NCBI GenBank assembly: GCA_035995285.1
Contig: DASYKO010000118.1
Span: forward strand, 23,869 to 87,868
Source of the DNA: UBA7672 sp035995285
GTDB taxonomy: Bacteria > Pseudomonadota > Alphaproteobacteria > Caulobacterales > Hyphomonadaceae
DNA length: 64,000 nucleotides
Direction of reading: 5' to 3'
Of the stretch, positions 1-8,824 are shown one piece after another (within the stretch, counting starts at the first letter, position 1; each line of letters opens with the position of its first letter). The notes beneath the pieces were generated by a model. The model saw only the letters and a list, made by a program, of their open reading frames with translations, had not been told where the DNA came from and ran no database searches. A program made the position numbers and the translations under genes.

Positions 1-792
1 GAAGATCGACAGCATCTGGATGAGATTGGTCCAGGCGTCCGGATTCTCGAACGGGTGGGCGGAGTTGGCGTTGAGGAAGCCGCCGCCATTCGTGCCCAGC
101 ATCTTGATCGCCTCCTGCGAGGCGATGGGACCGATGGCGATATCCTGCCGGACGCCTTCAAGAGTTGTCGCCGGCAGCGAGCCGGCCACCGTCTGCGGGA
201 CGCCGGAGGCAATCAGATAGACTGCGAACAGGATCGAGATCGGCAGCAGCACGTAGAGCGTGGCGCGGGTCATATCGACCCAGAAATTCCCGATCTGTCC
301 TGTGCCCTTGCGGGCAAAGCCACGCGCGAAGGCGACCGCGATGGCCATGCCGACGGCGGCCGACAGGAAGTTCTGCACGGTAAGCCCCGCCATCTGCGTG
401 AGATGGCTCATCGTTGTCTCGCCAGAATAGGCCTGCCAGTTGGTGTTGGTGACGAAGCTGACCGCCGTGTTCATCGCGACGTTCGCCGGCACCGGCCCGA
501 AGCCTTGCGGATTGAGCGGCAAAAGGTGCTGGAGCTGCATCAGCGCGAACAGGGCCAGTGTCGCCACGAGGCTGAACACGACCAGCGCTCCGGCATAGCC
601 CTTCCAGTCCTGCTCAGCGCCCTCCTTCACGCCTGCGAGGCGATAGAACCCGCGCTCCAGGGGCGCGAGGACCGGCGAAAGCCATGTCTTCCGCCCCTCG
701 AATACGGCGGTGAGGTAAAGCCCCATCGGCCGCGCGATCAGCGCGACCAGGGAGACGAACACGAAAATCAGAACCCAGCCTTCGAGTCTCAT
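1..792 (-). CDS. kdpA: Potassium-transporting ATPase subunit A (KdpA), 3' end cut by window
   Basis: KdpA is the K+-binding, pore-forming membrane subunit of the high-affinity KdpFABC potassium pump in the inner membrane. Only the N-terminal 264 residues are in the window. The frame stays open to base 1 and several hydrophobic helices are visible. Two selectivity-filter-like signatures can be read: SFVTNTNWQAYSGE and TNGGGFLNANSAHP. The ATG at 792 has a GAGGAG ribosome site about 8 bases upstream. The gene follows kdpF by 12 bases, so the two form one minus-strand operon. kdpB and kdpC should lie beyond the left edge. The assignment is secure because the filter motifs are specific to KdpA. 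Confidence 0.97.
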   Translation of the reverse strand, partial: MRLEGWVLIFVFVSLVALIARPMGLYLTAVFEGRKTWLSPVLAPLERGFYRLAGVKEGAEQDWKGYAGALVVFSLVATLALFALMQLQHLLPLNPQGFGPVPANVAMNTAVSFVTNTNWQAYSGETTMSHLTQMAGLTVQNFLSAAVGMAIAVAFARGFARKGTGQIGNFWVDMTRATLYVLLPISILFAVYLIASGVPQTVAGSLPATTLEGVRQDIAIGPIASQEAIKMLGTNGGGFLNANSAHPFENPDAWTNLIQMLSIF

Positions 793-804
793 GTGCTGCG
801 CTCC

Positions 805-894
805 TCAGAATTTCTCAGGGCGCAGAAGCGCGACAAGGAAGAAGACCAACAGGCTGGCTGCCAGCGCAGCCCCAAGGACAAGATCAAACGACAT
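805..894 (-). CDS. kdpF: KdpF small membrane subunit (29 aa)
   Basis: This ORF encodes a 29-residue single-helix peptide: MSFDLVLGAALAASLLVFFL followed by VALLRPEKF. The C-terminal LLxPEKF is the hallmark of KdpF, the lipid-like subunit that stabilises the Kdp complex. It ends 12 bases before kdpA, and the kdpA ribosome site overlaps its stop region, so the two are co-transcribed. Short length, position and C-terminal motif all agree with the family. Confidence 0.93.
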   Translation of the reverse strand: MSFDLVLGAALAASLLVFFLVALLRPEKF

Positions 895-903
895 GGCCTG
901 CCC

Positions 904-990
904 CTAAACCTTGCCGAGCGCGAAGATCACGGCGCCGAGCGCAGCGAACGCCGTGACCATGAATGTGAGTGCGAGAAGAGTTGCGACCAC
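904..990 (-). CDS. Tiny membrane protein upstream of kdpF (28 aa)
   Basis: A GTG at 990 follows a perfect GGAGG by five bases and opens a 28-codon frame. The product is almost entirely hydrophobic (VATLLALTFMVTAFAALGAV, ending IFALGKV). The stop lies 9 bases before the kdpF ATG, so it is probably the first gene of the kdp operon. It is seen as one transmembrane helix with a lysine near the C-terminus. I do not recognise a named family. A second Kdp-associated peptide is an inference from position alone. A longer in-frame start upstream gives a proline-rich extension with no helix and is less likely. Confidence 0.6.
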   Translation of the reverse strand: MVATLLALTFMVTAFAALGAVIFALGKV

Positions 991-1111
991 GCGAACCTCC
1001 GGACCTATCGAAGGCGAAACTGGCCGAAGCGGGATTAAGGGGCGAGGGGCCGGAACGCGCCCCGAGATTAAGGGCGCATTAAGTGAGGCAAACCCTGGCG
1101 GACATACAGAA

Positions 1112-1138
1112 AGACCGGCCACGGAGCGTGGCCGGCCT
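1112..1138 (-). terminator. Hairpin terminator after the aminotransferase gene
   Basis: On the minus strand a 12-bp stem (AGGCCGGCCACG pairing with CGTGGCCGGTCT, one G-T pair) with a CTC loop is followed by TTCTGT. It lies 25 bases past the stop of the minus-strand aminotransferase gene and before the kdp promoter region, so it separates the two transcription units. Confidence 0.7.
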
Positions 1139-1162
1139 CTGTTCGCGATCTGCGTTGATGAC

Positions 1163-2383
1163 TTAGGCCAGAACCTTCTTCAGCGCGGTGGCGGCGCGGT
1201 CGAGTTCCCAGTCTTCGCCGACGCACATGCGGGTCCAGTTTTCGTAGCCAGCCCATGTGCGGCCGACGACCATGACGCCTTCGGCGGCCATCTTCTCAGC
1301 GAACACCTTGTTCGGCATGCCGACATCCATGAAGACGAAGCTCGCCTGCGGATTGGGCGCGTAGGGGCGGCCGGTCGCCTTGACCATTTCGAGGAGCCTG
1401 GCGCGGCCCGCCGCGAATTTCGGTTTCATCGCGGGCACAAATTCCTTGTCGTCGAGCGAGGCCATCGCGGCGACGAGGCCGAGATGGTTGACGCCGCCGA
1501 GGCGAACGGCGCCGGCGAGATCCTGCGCCAGCTCCTTCTGCGCGATACCATAACCGATGCGCTGGCCGGCCATGCCGTAGATCTTGGAGAAGGTGCGGCC
1601 GATGATGACGTTCTTCCCGTCACGCACGAGGCCGGTCATCACGTTGCCGGCGTAGTCATCGCAGAGGTCGAGATAGGCTTCGTCGATAAAGACCGGCGTG
1701 GTGGGCGTGGCGTGGGCTTCGGCGAACGCCTTCAGCTTGGCGGCGCTGACCATGTTGCCGGTCGGGTTGTTGGGGTTGTTGACGTAAATGCCGGTGGTTT
1801 TCTTGCTGACCTTGGCGGACATCGCGTCGAGGTCGATGCCGAACTCTTTCGTCAGCGGCGTCTCGATCACGTGGGCGCCGTAGGTCTTGGCGGCGCGCGG
1901 CACGCCTTCATAGGTGGCGACAGAGGTGACGAGTTCGCCTTTGCCCTTCTGGGAGATCATCTCGCCATAGGCCTGGAGGATGGGAGAGGATCCGTTGGCG
2001 ATGAATACCTGGGAGTAGTCCACGCCCTCGATCGCAGCGATCTTCTTCTGCAGGTCGACGGTCTCGGCGTTGGCGTAGCGGGCCGTGAGGGTGAGCACCT
2101 TGCTCATCTCGTCTACCGCCTTTGGCGAGGGGCCGAACGGGCTTTCGTTAGAGGCGAGAATGGCGGGACCCTTGGGCGCTGGCGGCGTTGCTGCTGCAGG
2201 CGTGGGCGCGGCCGTTGCGGTGGGAGAACAAGCTTGCGCGAGAGCGGTTACGCTGACAGCTGCAGCGCCAACGCCCGCGGCCTTTAGCCAGGCGCGGCGT
2301 GCGTGATTGATTGCATCCGGTCCGCCATCGGCGACCGCGCGCAGAATGCGTTCGGGGATCTTGATGTCTGCCAGGTTCTTCAT
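1163..2383 (-). CDS. Exported PLP-dependent aminotransferase, histidinol-phosphate-aminotransferase-like
   Basis: A 406-residue fold-type I aminotransferase. PLP-enzyme signatures are visible: the NPNNPTGN loop, an aspartate in VFIDEAYLDL, and the PLP lysine in TFSKIYGMAGQRIGYG. It resembles HisC-type enzymes but carries an N-terminal export signal: RRAWLKAAG starting near residue 30, a hydrophobic stretch, then ALAQAC. The twin arginines suggest Tat export of a cofactor-loaded protein. The AQA-C site could be cut by signal peptidase I; it is a poor lipobox. The ATG at 2383 was chosen over a longer frame because GGAGG sits 7 bases before it. It is monocistronic with its own terminator. A periplasmic aminotransferase is unusual, and its substrate cannot be told from sequence. 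Confidence 0.85.
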   Translation of the reverse strand: MKNLADIKIPERILRAVADGGPDAINHARRAWLKAAGVGAAAVSVTALAQACSPTATAAPTPAAATPPAPKGPAILASNESPFGPSPKAVDEMSKVLTLTARYANAETVDLQKKIAAIEGVDYSQVFIANGSSPILQAYGEMISQKGKGELVTSVATYEGVPRAAKTYGAHVIETPLTKEFGIDLDAMSAKVSKKTTGIYVNNPNNPTGNMVSAAKLKAFAEAHATPTTPVFIDEAYLDLCDDYAGNVMTGLVRDGKNVIIGRTFSKIYGMAGQRIGYGIAQKELAQDLAGAVRLGGVNHLGLVAAMASLDDKEFVPAMKPKFAAGRARLLEMVKATGRPYAPNPQASFVFMDVGMPNKVFAEKMAAEGVMVVGRTWAGYENWTRMCVGEDWELDRAATALKKVLA

Positions 2384-3253
2384 GGGCCAACCTCCAATGG
2401 CGCGGGGGAGCGCGTGATGTCTGGCCGGGCGATCCTCAGAACGAAATCTCGCCTGAAGCGGCGCGCCCGATTCCAGAGTTGTTTCCGTTACGGACCTCAC
2501 CGCGCGGCTGGTCAACGAAAGGATATGACATTCGCTTCTTATCTTCTTCCCGGGCGTGCGAATGCCGAAGCGCGCGGCGCCGCCGCTGAAAATCCGCGCG
2601 CGCAAAAATGCAGCGCCTGCTTTTCAGTCAGAGGAAATGCGAGTGACCAGAGAGCAGTGCGGCGCGCGCTGAGTCATAGAGTACGAGCTTCATCAGCGCG
2701 CTTCGAGCACGCGTGGCTCTCCGAGTTCGCGGACGAGATGGCGCCGCGAGCGATGTGGTCATGCTTAACGTCACGCTCGTCCGGCGCCCGGGCGATGGTC
2801 GCGGCGTTTGGCGCTCGCGCTCAATTGATGAGCAGCGCTGACTCTGCTGGATGGTTCGCGGGCAAGTGCGAACGAAAACTGCGCAAACAGGTGGTCGTTG
2901 CGTCCGCGGCCCTCGCCGATTGACGAGCGATTGGGCGAACGCGCCCAATCGCTCGTCAGGCACAGAGAGATTTTCCGCTCTTTTTGCTCTCGCAGCTTCT
3001 GCCTTATGGTGCGCTGCAGCAGACCTGTCATAGTTCGGTTCAGCGATGGTCAAACATGGCATCGGGCGGCTGCGTGTGCAGTTCCGCCTTAAAGGTATTT
3101 GTATTTTCGAAGTATAGACGACAAATCATTTGGCAGAAAGCTGATTCTGACCTTGGAAAGACTGTTCTGTCTCGACCTGTGACCGACTGAAATTCCTTAC
3201 TCCCCTTCACGGATGGCCGGATTTGTTCGGTCTTTTTCTTGGCGGGGTAATCC
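2384..3253. other. 870-bp intergenic region
   Basis: This lies between the divergently transcribed aminotransferase and the first TonB receptor. No frame here has credible codon use or a ribosome site. It contains one perfect hairpin at 2921-2958 (listed separately). Its last 200 bases are relatively AT-rich, which fits a promoter and leader for the receptor gene. Confidence 0.6.
2921..2958. repeat. Perfect 17-bp inverted repeat with 4-base loop
   Basis: TGACGAGCGATTGGGCG (2921-2937) is followed by AACG and the exact reverse complement (2942-2958). It lies about 300 bases upstream of the TonB receptor. There is no T-run directly after it; a T-rich stretch (ctctttttgctc) comes about 18 bases later. 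It could be a terminator for an unseen short transcript, an attenuator, or a mobile hairpin repeat. Confidence 0.75.
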
Positions 3254-5851
3254 ATGAAATCGCATCTTCTCTACTCTCGGCTGGTGACGGCGGCGGCTCT
3301 TGCGACGCTTGGGGCGGGTCAGGCGCTCGCCCAATCCGCGCCAGCGCCAGAGGTTCTTGCCGATACGACCGCCGCAGACGTCCCGGTAGACCAGCAGAAC
3401 CAGGACAAGGCGGAGATCATCATTGTCACCGGCACTCGGGTGACGGGGCTGGTGGCTGCGGACAGTCCGGCGCCGATCCAGGTGTTGGATATCGGCACGC
3501 TCGAGGATGTTGGCCAGCCGGACCTGATCCAGGCATTGGCGCAGAACATTCCATCCCTCACCGCGCAGGCCTTCGGCGGCGACACGGCGGCGCTGACGCT
3601 CTCTGCAAAGCTGCGCGGCGTCAGCCCCAACCATGCGCTGGTGCTGGTCAACGGCAAGCGGCGGCATGGCACGGCGAACCTCGCCGTTCTCGGGGGGCCT
3701 TATCAAGGCGGGGCGGGCGCAGACCTTAACTTCATTCCCGTTGCATCGATCGACCACGTGGAAGTTCTGCTCGATGGCGCGGCGGCGCAGTATGGATCGG
3801 ACGCCATCGCGGGCGTCATCAACATCATCCAGAAGACCGCGGATTCCGGTGGCTCGATCACGGCCTCAGGCGGCATGTATTTCGACGGCGGCGGCGAGAC
3901 GGGCGACCTCACCGGCAGCGCGGGCTGGAAGCCGTTTGACAACGCCTTCGTCAACTTCGCGTTCGAAACCAAGTTCCATGATTTCTCATTCCGCGGCGAT
4001 TTCGATCCGCGTGTGGTGGACGGGCCCTGGAACACTGGCCTAACCAACAGCCCGGCGCGTAGCTATCCGCAGATCTTCTCGCATCCCGATTGGCCGTATG
4101 TGAACCGCATTGCGGGTGATCCGCAGTACCGGCTCAATGTCGGGACTTACAACGCCGGCATGGACATTTCGGACACGCTGCACATCTACACGTTCGGATC
4201 GTACGGCTTCAAGAAGGCGCAGGCGCACGAGAACTTCCGCCTGCCCAACGTGGTCACCGGCAAGCTTGCGACCGACATCCCCTTCCCGCTCGGCTTCGAT
4301 CCGCGCGAAGGGTCGGTCGAACAGGACTACCAGATCGCAACCGGCATCAAGGGCGAGGCCGGCCCGCTGCGCTGGGATCTCTCGACGACCTATGGCGAGG
4401 ACAAGGTCAAGATTTCCGTCCTCAACACGGCGAACGCGGACTTCTACAAGGACACGTCCGTGCTCGCGACCGGCACGACGCCTTACATTCCGGGATATAG
4501 CCCGCGCAACGTTCTCGCGGGCTCGTTCCACTCCACCCAGTGGACCACGACACTCGACGGCGCCTACGAAGTCGACATGGGCTGGTCCGAGCCGATGACG
4601 CTCGCAGCCGGGATCGAGTATCGCGAAGACGGATACCAGCTCGGCGCGGGCAATCCGGTCTCTTACTACAAGGGCGGCACGCAATCCTTCTACGGCTTTG
4701 CACCCGTCAACGCGACCGACGCCAGCCGCACATCATCGGCGGTGTATTTCGACGTGGCGGCCAAGCCCCTGCCCCAGCTCACGCTTGATGCCGCCGTGCG
4801 CTACGGCGATTTCAGCGACTTTGGCAGCACGACGGTCGGCAAACTCACGGCGCGGTGGGATTTCAACGACAGTTTCGCAGTGCGCGGCACGGCCTCCACC
4901 GGCTTCCGCGCGCCGACGCTGGCGGAGGGGTATTATGCCGGCATCAACGTTTCGCCGACCTCCATCTCAGGCCAGCTGCCGCCCAACTCTCCGGGCGCCT
5001 CGCTGATCGGCATCAACGGGTTGGACCCGGAGGAATCGACAAACTTCTCGATCGGCTTCGTCGCCCACCCGATCCCGCGACTTACGGCAACGCTGGATGT
5101 CTACCAGATCTCGATCGACGACCGCATCGTCGGTTCCGGCTCGCTGCTTGGCGCATCATCGAACCCGGCAAGCCTTGTCTCGCCCTCGGTCGTCGCGGCG
5201 ATCCAGGCCAACGGCGTGATTATCGATAGCTCGATCTTCTCCAACCCGAGCTGGAGCATCGGCGCATCGGTCTTCACCAACGGCCTCGATACCGAAACCA
5301 ACGGCGCGGATTTCGTGTTGACCTATTCCTCGGATTTCGGCGCCTTCGGCGATGTGGACTGGACGGCCTCCGCCAACTGGACCGACACGGAGGTTACCCG
5401 GATCGCCCCACCCCCGTCGCAGCTTTCGGGCGGCGTGGTGCTGTTCGATACGGAGGCGCTCTCCAACCTGCAGACCACCTCGCCGGAATACCGCGTGATG
5501 GCAGGCGCGATCTGGGCCCTCGGAGACTACTCGGCCAACCTGAAGGCCACATATTACGGCCAGTCCTGGGGCATGTCTCTCGACAGCTTCGGCACGCCGA
5601 CCTACCGCAAGACGTCCATCGATCCGCAGCTCATCCTTGACCTGTCGCTGAGCTACGCGGTTGGCGATTCCTGGGACATCACCATTGGCGCCAACAATAT
5701 CACCAACGAGTACCCGGACGAGATCAACGCGCTGCAGCGGGCGCACAGGCTTGCGCAAAACTCCAACGCCTATGTGACCAAGTATCCGAGCTCTTCTCCC
5801 TTCGGGATCAATGGCGGCTACTACTACAGCAAGCTCACCTACAGCTTTTAG
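3254..5851 (+). CDS. TonB-dependent outer-membrane receptor (865 aa)
   Basis: An energy-coupled outer-membrane beta-barrel for uptake of large ligands. It has a Sec signal peptide (residues 1-26, cut at ALA-QS) and a TonB box EIIIVTGTR at residues 54-62. A plug domain follows with LVLVNGKRRH and VEVLLDGAAAQYGSDAIAG, then a long barrel ending in the aromatic LTYSF typical of BAM-inserted barrels. Length and layout are normal for the family. It lies upstream of a permease and a periplasmic sugar-dehydrogenase pair on the same strand, so a sugar, glycoside or aglycone ligand is my inference. The motifs alone do not exclude an iron chelate. Confidence 0.93.
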   Translation: MKSHLLYSRLVTAAALATLGAGQALAQSAPAPEVLADTTAADVPVDQQNQDKAEIIIVTGTRVTGLVAADSPAPIQVLDIGTLEDVGQPDLIQALAQNIPSLTAQAFGGDTAALTLSAKLRGVSPNHALVLVNGKRRHGTANLAVLGGPYQGGAGADLNFIPVASIDHVEVLLDGAAAQYGSDAIAGVINIIQKTADSGGSITASGGMYFDGGGETGDLTGSAGWKPFDNAFVNFAFETKFHDFSFRGDFDPRVVDGPWNTGLTNSPARSYPQIFSHPDWPYVNRIAGDPQYRLNVGTYNAGMDISDTLHIYTFGSYGFKKAQAHENFRLPNVVTGKLATDIPFPLGFDPREGSVEQDYQIATGIKGEAGPLRWDLSTTYGEDKVKISVLNTANADFYKDTSVLATGTTPYIPGYSPRNVLAGSFHSTQWTTTLDGAYEVDMGWSEPMTLAAGIEYREDGYQLGAGNPVSYYKGGTQSFYGFAPVNATDASRTSSAVYFDVAAKPLPQLTLDAAVRYGDFSDFGSTTVGKLTARWDFNDSFAVRGTASTGFRAPTLAEGYYAGINVSPTSISGQLPPNSPGASLIGINGLDPEESTNFSIGFVAHPIPRLTATLDVYQISIDDRIVGSGSLLGASSNPASLVSPSVVAAIQANGVIIDSSIFSNPSWSIGASVFTNGLDTETNGADFVLTYSSDFGAFGDVDWTASANWTDTEVTRIAPPPSQLSGGVVLFDTEALSNLQTTSPEYRVMAGAIWALGDYSANLKATYYGQSWGMSLDSFGTPTYRKTSIDPQLILDLSLSYAVGDSWDITIGANNITNEYPDEINALQRAHRLAQNSNAYVTKYPSSSPFGINGGYYYSKLTYSF

Positions 5852-5878
5852 GGCCGTGAATTGTGCGACGGGACGCGC

Positions 5879-5903
5879 GCGGCGCCGGATTTCACGGCGC
5901 CGC
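5879..5903 (+). terminator. Hairpin after TonB receptor gene
   Basis: A perfect 9-bp stem (GCGGCGCCG / CGGCGCCGC) with a 7-base loop lies 28 bases past the receptor stop codon. It lacks a T-run, so intrinsic termination is uncertain. It may instead protect the 3' end of the mRNA. Confidence 0.45.
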
Positions 5904-6028
5904 GGCGGGTTGAGGGATCGTGCAGGGCAGCTCTGCTTGCCGCGGCGGCTGCCCGGGCATGACGTCGCCACATCGCAGCCGATTCCGGCGCGCCGCGCTG
6001 CGAGACAAGCGTCAGCAGGAAGACCAGC

Positions 6029-6940
6029 GTGACAGTAAACGAAATTGCATCGGCCTTGTCGCATCCAGACCAATGGATGGCGCCGCCCATGACGGACATG
6101 TGGCTTCTGGTGCTGTCGATGCTGGGCGCCGGGCTGTTTGCGGGGTTCGTCGCCGGCATGTTCGGCATAGGCGGCGGCTTTGTGGTGGTTCCTGCGCTGG
6201 CCGCGGTGCTGAGCGTGCTGGGACAGGGCTCGTCCACGTCCAACGTCATGCATGTGGCGATCGGTACTTCACTGGCGACGATATTCTTTACGTCATTACG
6301 GTCGGTACAGGCTCACGCCAAGCGCGGTGCAGTGGACTGGAAGATCCTGAAGGGCTGGCTGCCCTGGGTGTCCATCGGCGTGATCGGCGGCGTCGTGCTG
6401 ACGGGCATGATGGATGGCGGTATGCTCAAGATCGTGTTCGGCGTCGGCGTGCTGCTGATGGGCATCCACTTCATCTTCCCGCTGCTGGCGAAGAAGAAGG
6501 CGGCGGAAGAGAATATGCCCAAGGGGCCGATCCGGATGGCGCTCGGGTCTTTCCTTGGCGCGTTCTGTTCGCTGCTCGGCATTGGCGGCGGCACGCCTGC
6601 CGTGCTGATCATGACTTGGAATGGTGTCGGCATTCACCGGGCCGTCGCCACGGCGGCCGGGTTCGGCACGATCATCGCGATTCCCGGCGCGATCGGGAAC
6701 ATGCTGATCGGGCTCAACACGCCCGGCCTGCCCTTCGGCAGTGTCGGCTATGTGAACCTCATCGCGCTGGGCGCCATCACCGCCATGAGCATCTTCACCG
6801 CGCCCCTCGGCGCCGCGGCCGCGCACAGCCTTGATCCGGTGAAACTCAAGCGCGTGTTTGGCGTCTATCTGATCGTCACCGCCGCCTTCATGCTGAAGGA
6901 TTTTGTGCCGCATTTCGACTTCGGAACGCGCGCCCTCTAA
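6029..6940 (+). CDS. TauE/SafE family sulfite/anion permease (303 aa)
   Basis: A polytopic inner-membrane protein with about eight helices arranged as two repeats. Each repeat carries the family's glycine-rich helix: GMFGIGGGFVVVPAL in the first half and LLGIGGGTPAVLIM in the second. The family moves sulfite, sulfoacetate or other organic anions. The GTG start at 6029 follows AGGAAG at good spacing; an internal ATG about 22 codons later is also possible. It sits between the TonB receptor and the GMC dehydrogenase on the same strand. The substrate is not predictable. Its place suggests, weakly, export or import of an acidic by-product. Confidence 0.88.
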   Translation: MTVNEIASALSHPDQWMAPPMTDMWLLVLSMLGAGLFAGFVAGMFGIGGGFVVVPALAAVLSVLGQGSSTSNVMHVAIGTSLATIFFTSLRSVQAHAKRGAVDWKILKGWLPWVSIGVIGGVVLTGMMDGGMLKIVFGVGVLLMGIHFIFPLLAKKKAAEENMPKGPIRMALGSFLGAFCSLLGIGGGTPAVLIMTWNGVGIHRAVATAAGFGTIIAIPGAIGNMLIGLNTPGLPFGSVGYVNLIALGAITAMSIFTAPLGAAAAHSLDPVKLKRVFGVYLIVTAAFMLKDFVPHFDFGTRAL

Positions 6941-7081
6941 TCATGCAGTAATTGGACGGAGCGCCTCGACGCTGCGTCAATGCCGCAAAGCGGCAGCGCA
7001 AATGCTGTCTGGCGGGGCGGAAGGTTCTGCGTCAATCTTCCAGCGCGCCGACAGAAGCGCAGCAGAACCGGTGGAAACCCC

Positions 7082-8815
7082 ATGGAAAAACTCAGCTCCG
7101 CTTCGCGCGAAGAACGCACCTTTGACGCCATCGTGGTCGGCAGCGGCATCAGCGGAGGCTGGGCGGCGAAGGAGCTGACCGAGAAGGGGCTCAAGACGCT
7201 GGTGCTCGAGCGCGGGCGCGATGTGAAGCACGGCAAGGACTACAAGACATTCGGGATGAACCCATGGGACTTCCGCTATTACGGCGGGCGCACGCCGCAG
7301 GCGGAGATCGACAAGCATTATTTCAAGCAGGTGCGCACGGGCTACACGGTCAACGACGCGTGGAATCATTTCTTCGTCAAGGATGACGAGCATCCCTATA
7401 CCGAGAAGAGCCGCTTCGACTGGATCCGCGGCTATCAGGTCGGTGGGCGGTCGCTCACCTGGGGACGGCAGAGCTATCGCCACAGCGATCTCGACTTCGA
7501 GGCGAACGCCAAGGAAGGCGTCGGCGCCGACTGGCCGATCCGCTATGCCGACATCGCGCCGTGGTACGACCATGTCGAAAAATGGATCGGGGTCAGCGGC
7601 CAGAATGAAGGCTTGCCGCATCTGCCGGACGGGCAGTTCCAGCCGCCGATGGAAATGAACGTCGTCGAGAAGTCGTTCAAGGGAAAGGTCGAACAGCGCT
7701 TCCCGGAACGCCGCATCACGATGGGCCGCACGGCTCACCTCACCCAGCCGACGGATGAGCAGAAGAAGCTCGGCCGCGGGACATGCCAGGCGCGCAATTT
7801 GTGCATGCGAGGCTGTGCGTTCGGCGCGTATTTCTCCTCGAACGGGGCGACGCTGATTGCGGCCGACCACACGGGCAACATGACGCTGCAGCCGAACTCG
7901 GTGGTCACGGAGATCATCTTCGATCCCAAGGCCAACAAGGCGACAGGCGTGCGGGTGCGCGATGCCGAGACGAAGGAGGAGACGGAATACTACGCCAAGG
8001 TGATCTTCGTTTGCGCCTCTACGCTCAACTCCGCCCAGCTCATGCTGATGTCGGCGAGCGACCGCTTCCCGAATGGCTTCGGGAATGACTCGGACCAGCT
8101 CGGCCGCAATGTGATGGACCACCATTTCCTCGTCGGCGCGCAGGCGGACATCGATGGGTATGACGATCGGTACTATGCCGGGCGCAGGCCGACGGGCATC
8201 TACATTCCGCGCTTCCGCAACCTGAGCGATCCCAAGACGAAGCAAAAGGATTTCACACGCGGCTATGGCTATCAGGGCGGCGCAAGCCGCACAGGCTGGC
8301 AGCGGCTCGTCGCCGAGATGGGCTTCGGCAAGGAGATGAAGGACGAGATGGAGGAGGCGGGCAACTGGACGATGGGCATCACCGCCTTCGGCGAGATGCT
8401 GGCCAACCCGAACAACCGCGTGACGCTGAACAAGAATGTCAGGGATATTCACGATCTTCCGACGCTCACCATGGATGTGAAGATCGGGCAGAACGAGCTC
8501 AACATGCGCAAGGACATGCAGTCCTCGGCCGTCGAGATGATGGAAGCGGCCGGGTTCAAGAATGTGAAGGGCTTCGACCGCACCTACGCGCCCGGGCTTG
8601 GTATTCACGAGATGGGGACCGCCCGGATGGGCAGGGATCCCAAGACGTCCGTGCTGAACTCGTGGGCGGCGGTTCATGCCTGCAAGAACGTCTATGTGAC
8701 GGATGGATCGTTCATGACGTCTGCAGCCTGCGTGAACCCGTCGCTGACCTACATGGCGATCACGGCGCGCGCGGCGGACCATGCCGTGACATCACTGAAG
8801 CGCGGCGAGATCTAG
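7082..8815 (+). CDS. GMC-family FAD oxidoreductase, glucoside-3-dehydrogenase / LacA-like (577 aa)
   Basis: A flavin dehydrogenase predicted to oxidise a sugar hydroxyl. The Rossmann FAD motif is VVGSGISGGWAAKEL near residue 19. The catalytic His-Asn pair reads as His509 (GIHEMGTARMG) and Asn552 (ACVNPSLTYM). A cysteine cluster GTCQARNLCMRGCAFGA lies mid-protein; related periplasmic sugar dehydrogenases use such cysteines for an iron-sulfur cluster. The protein has no signal peptide of its own. The next gene, 9 bases downstream, encodes a Tat-signal small subunit, which fits co-export as in Caulobacter LacA/LacC. The start at 7082 was preferred because upstream in-frame codons do not resemble the family. 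Conversion of glycosides to 3-keto-glycosides is inferred from subunit pairing and neighbours. Confidence 0.88.
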   Translation: MEKLSSASREERTFDAIVVGSGISGGWAAKELTEKGLKTLVLERGRDVKHGKDYKTFGMNPWDFRYYGGRTPQAEIDKHYFKQVRTGYTVNDAWNHFFVKDDEHPYTEKSRFDWIRGYQVGGRSLTWGRQSYRHSDLDFEANAKEGVGADWPIRYADIAPWYDHVEKWIGVSGQNEGLPHLPDGQFQPPMEMNVVEKSFKGKVEQRFPERRITMGRTAHLTQPTDEQKKLGRGTCQARNLCMRGCAFGAYFSSNGATLIAADHTGNMTLQPNSVVTEIIFDPKANKATGVRVRDAETKEETEYYAKVIFVCASTLNSAQLMLMSASDRFPNGFGNDSDQLGRNVMDHHFLVGAQADIDGYDDRYYAGRRPTGIYIPRFRNLSDPKTKQKDFTRGYGYQGGASRTGWQRLVAEMGFGKEMKDEMEEAGNWTMGITAFGEMLANPNNRVTLNKNVRDIHDLPTLTMDVKIGQNELNMRKDMQSSAVEMMEAAGFKNVKGFDRTYAPGLGIHEMGTARMGRDPKTSVLNSWAAVHACKNVYVTDGSFMTSAACVNPSLTYMAITARAADHAVTSLKRGEI

Positions 8816-8824
8816 GAGAACGCC

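Noticed and set aside
55..1038. Long open frames on the plus strand opposite kdpA
   Set aside because: They have highly charged low-complexity translations; the minus strand carries unmistakable KdpA and KdpF sequence.
5879..5903. A definite rho-independent terminator after the first TonB receptor
   Set aside because: The stem is good but there is no T-run; kept only as a low-confidence hairpin.
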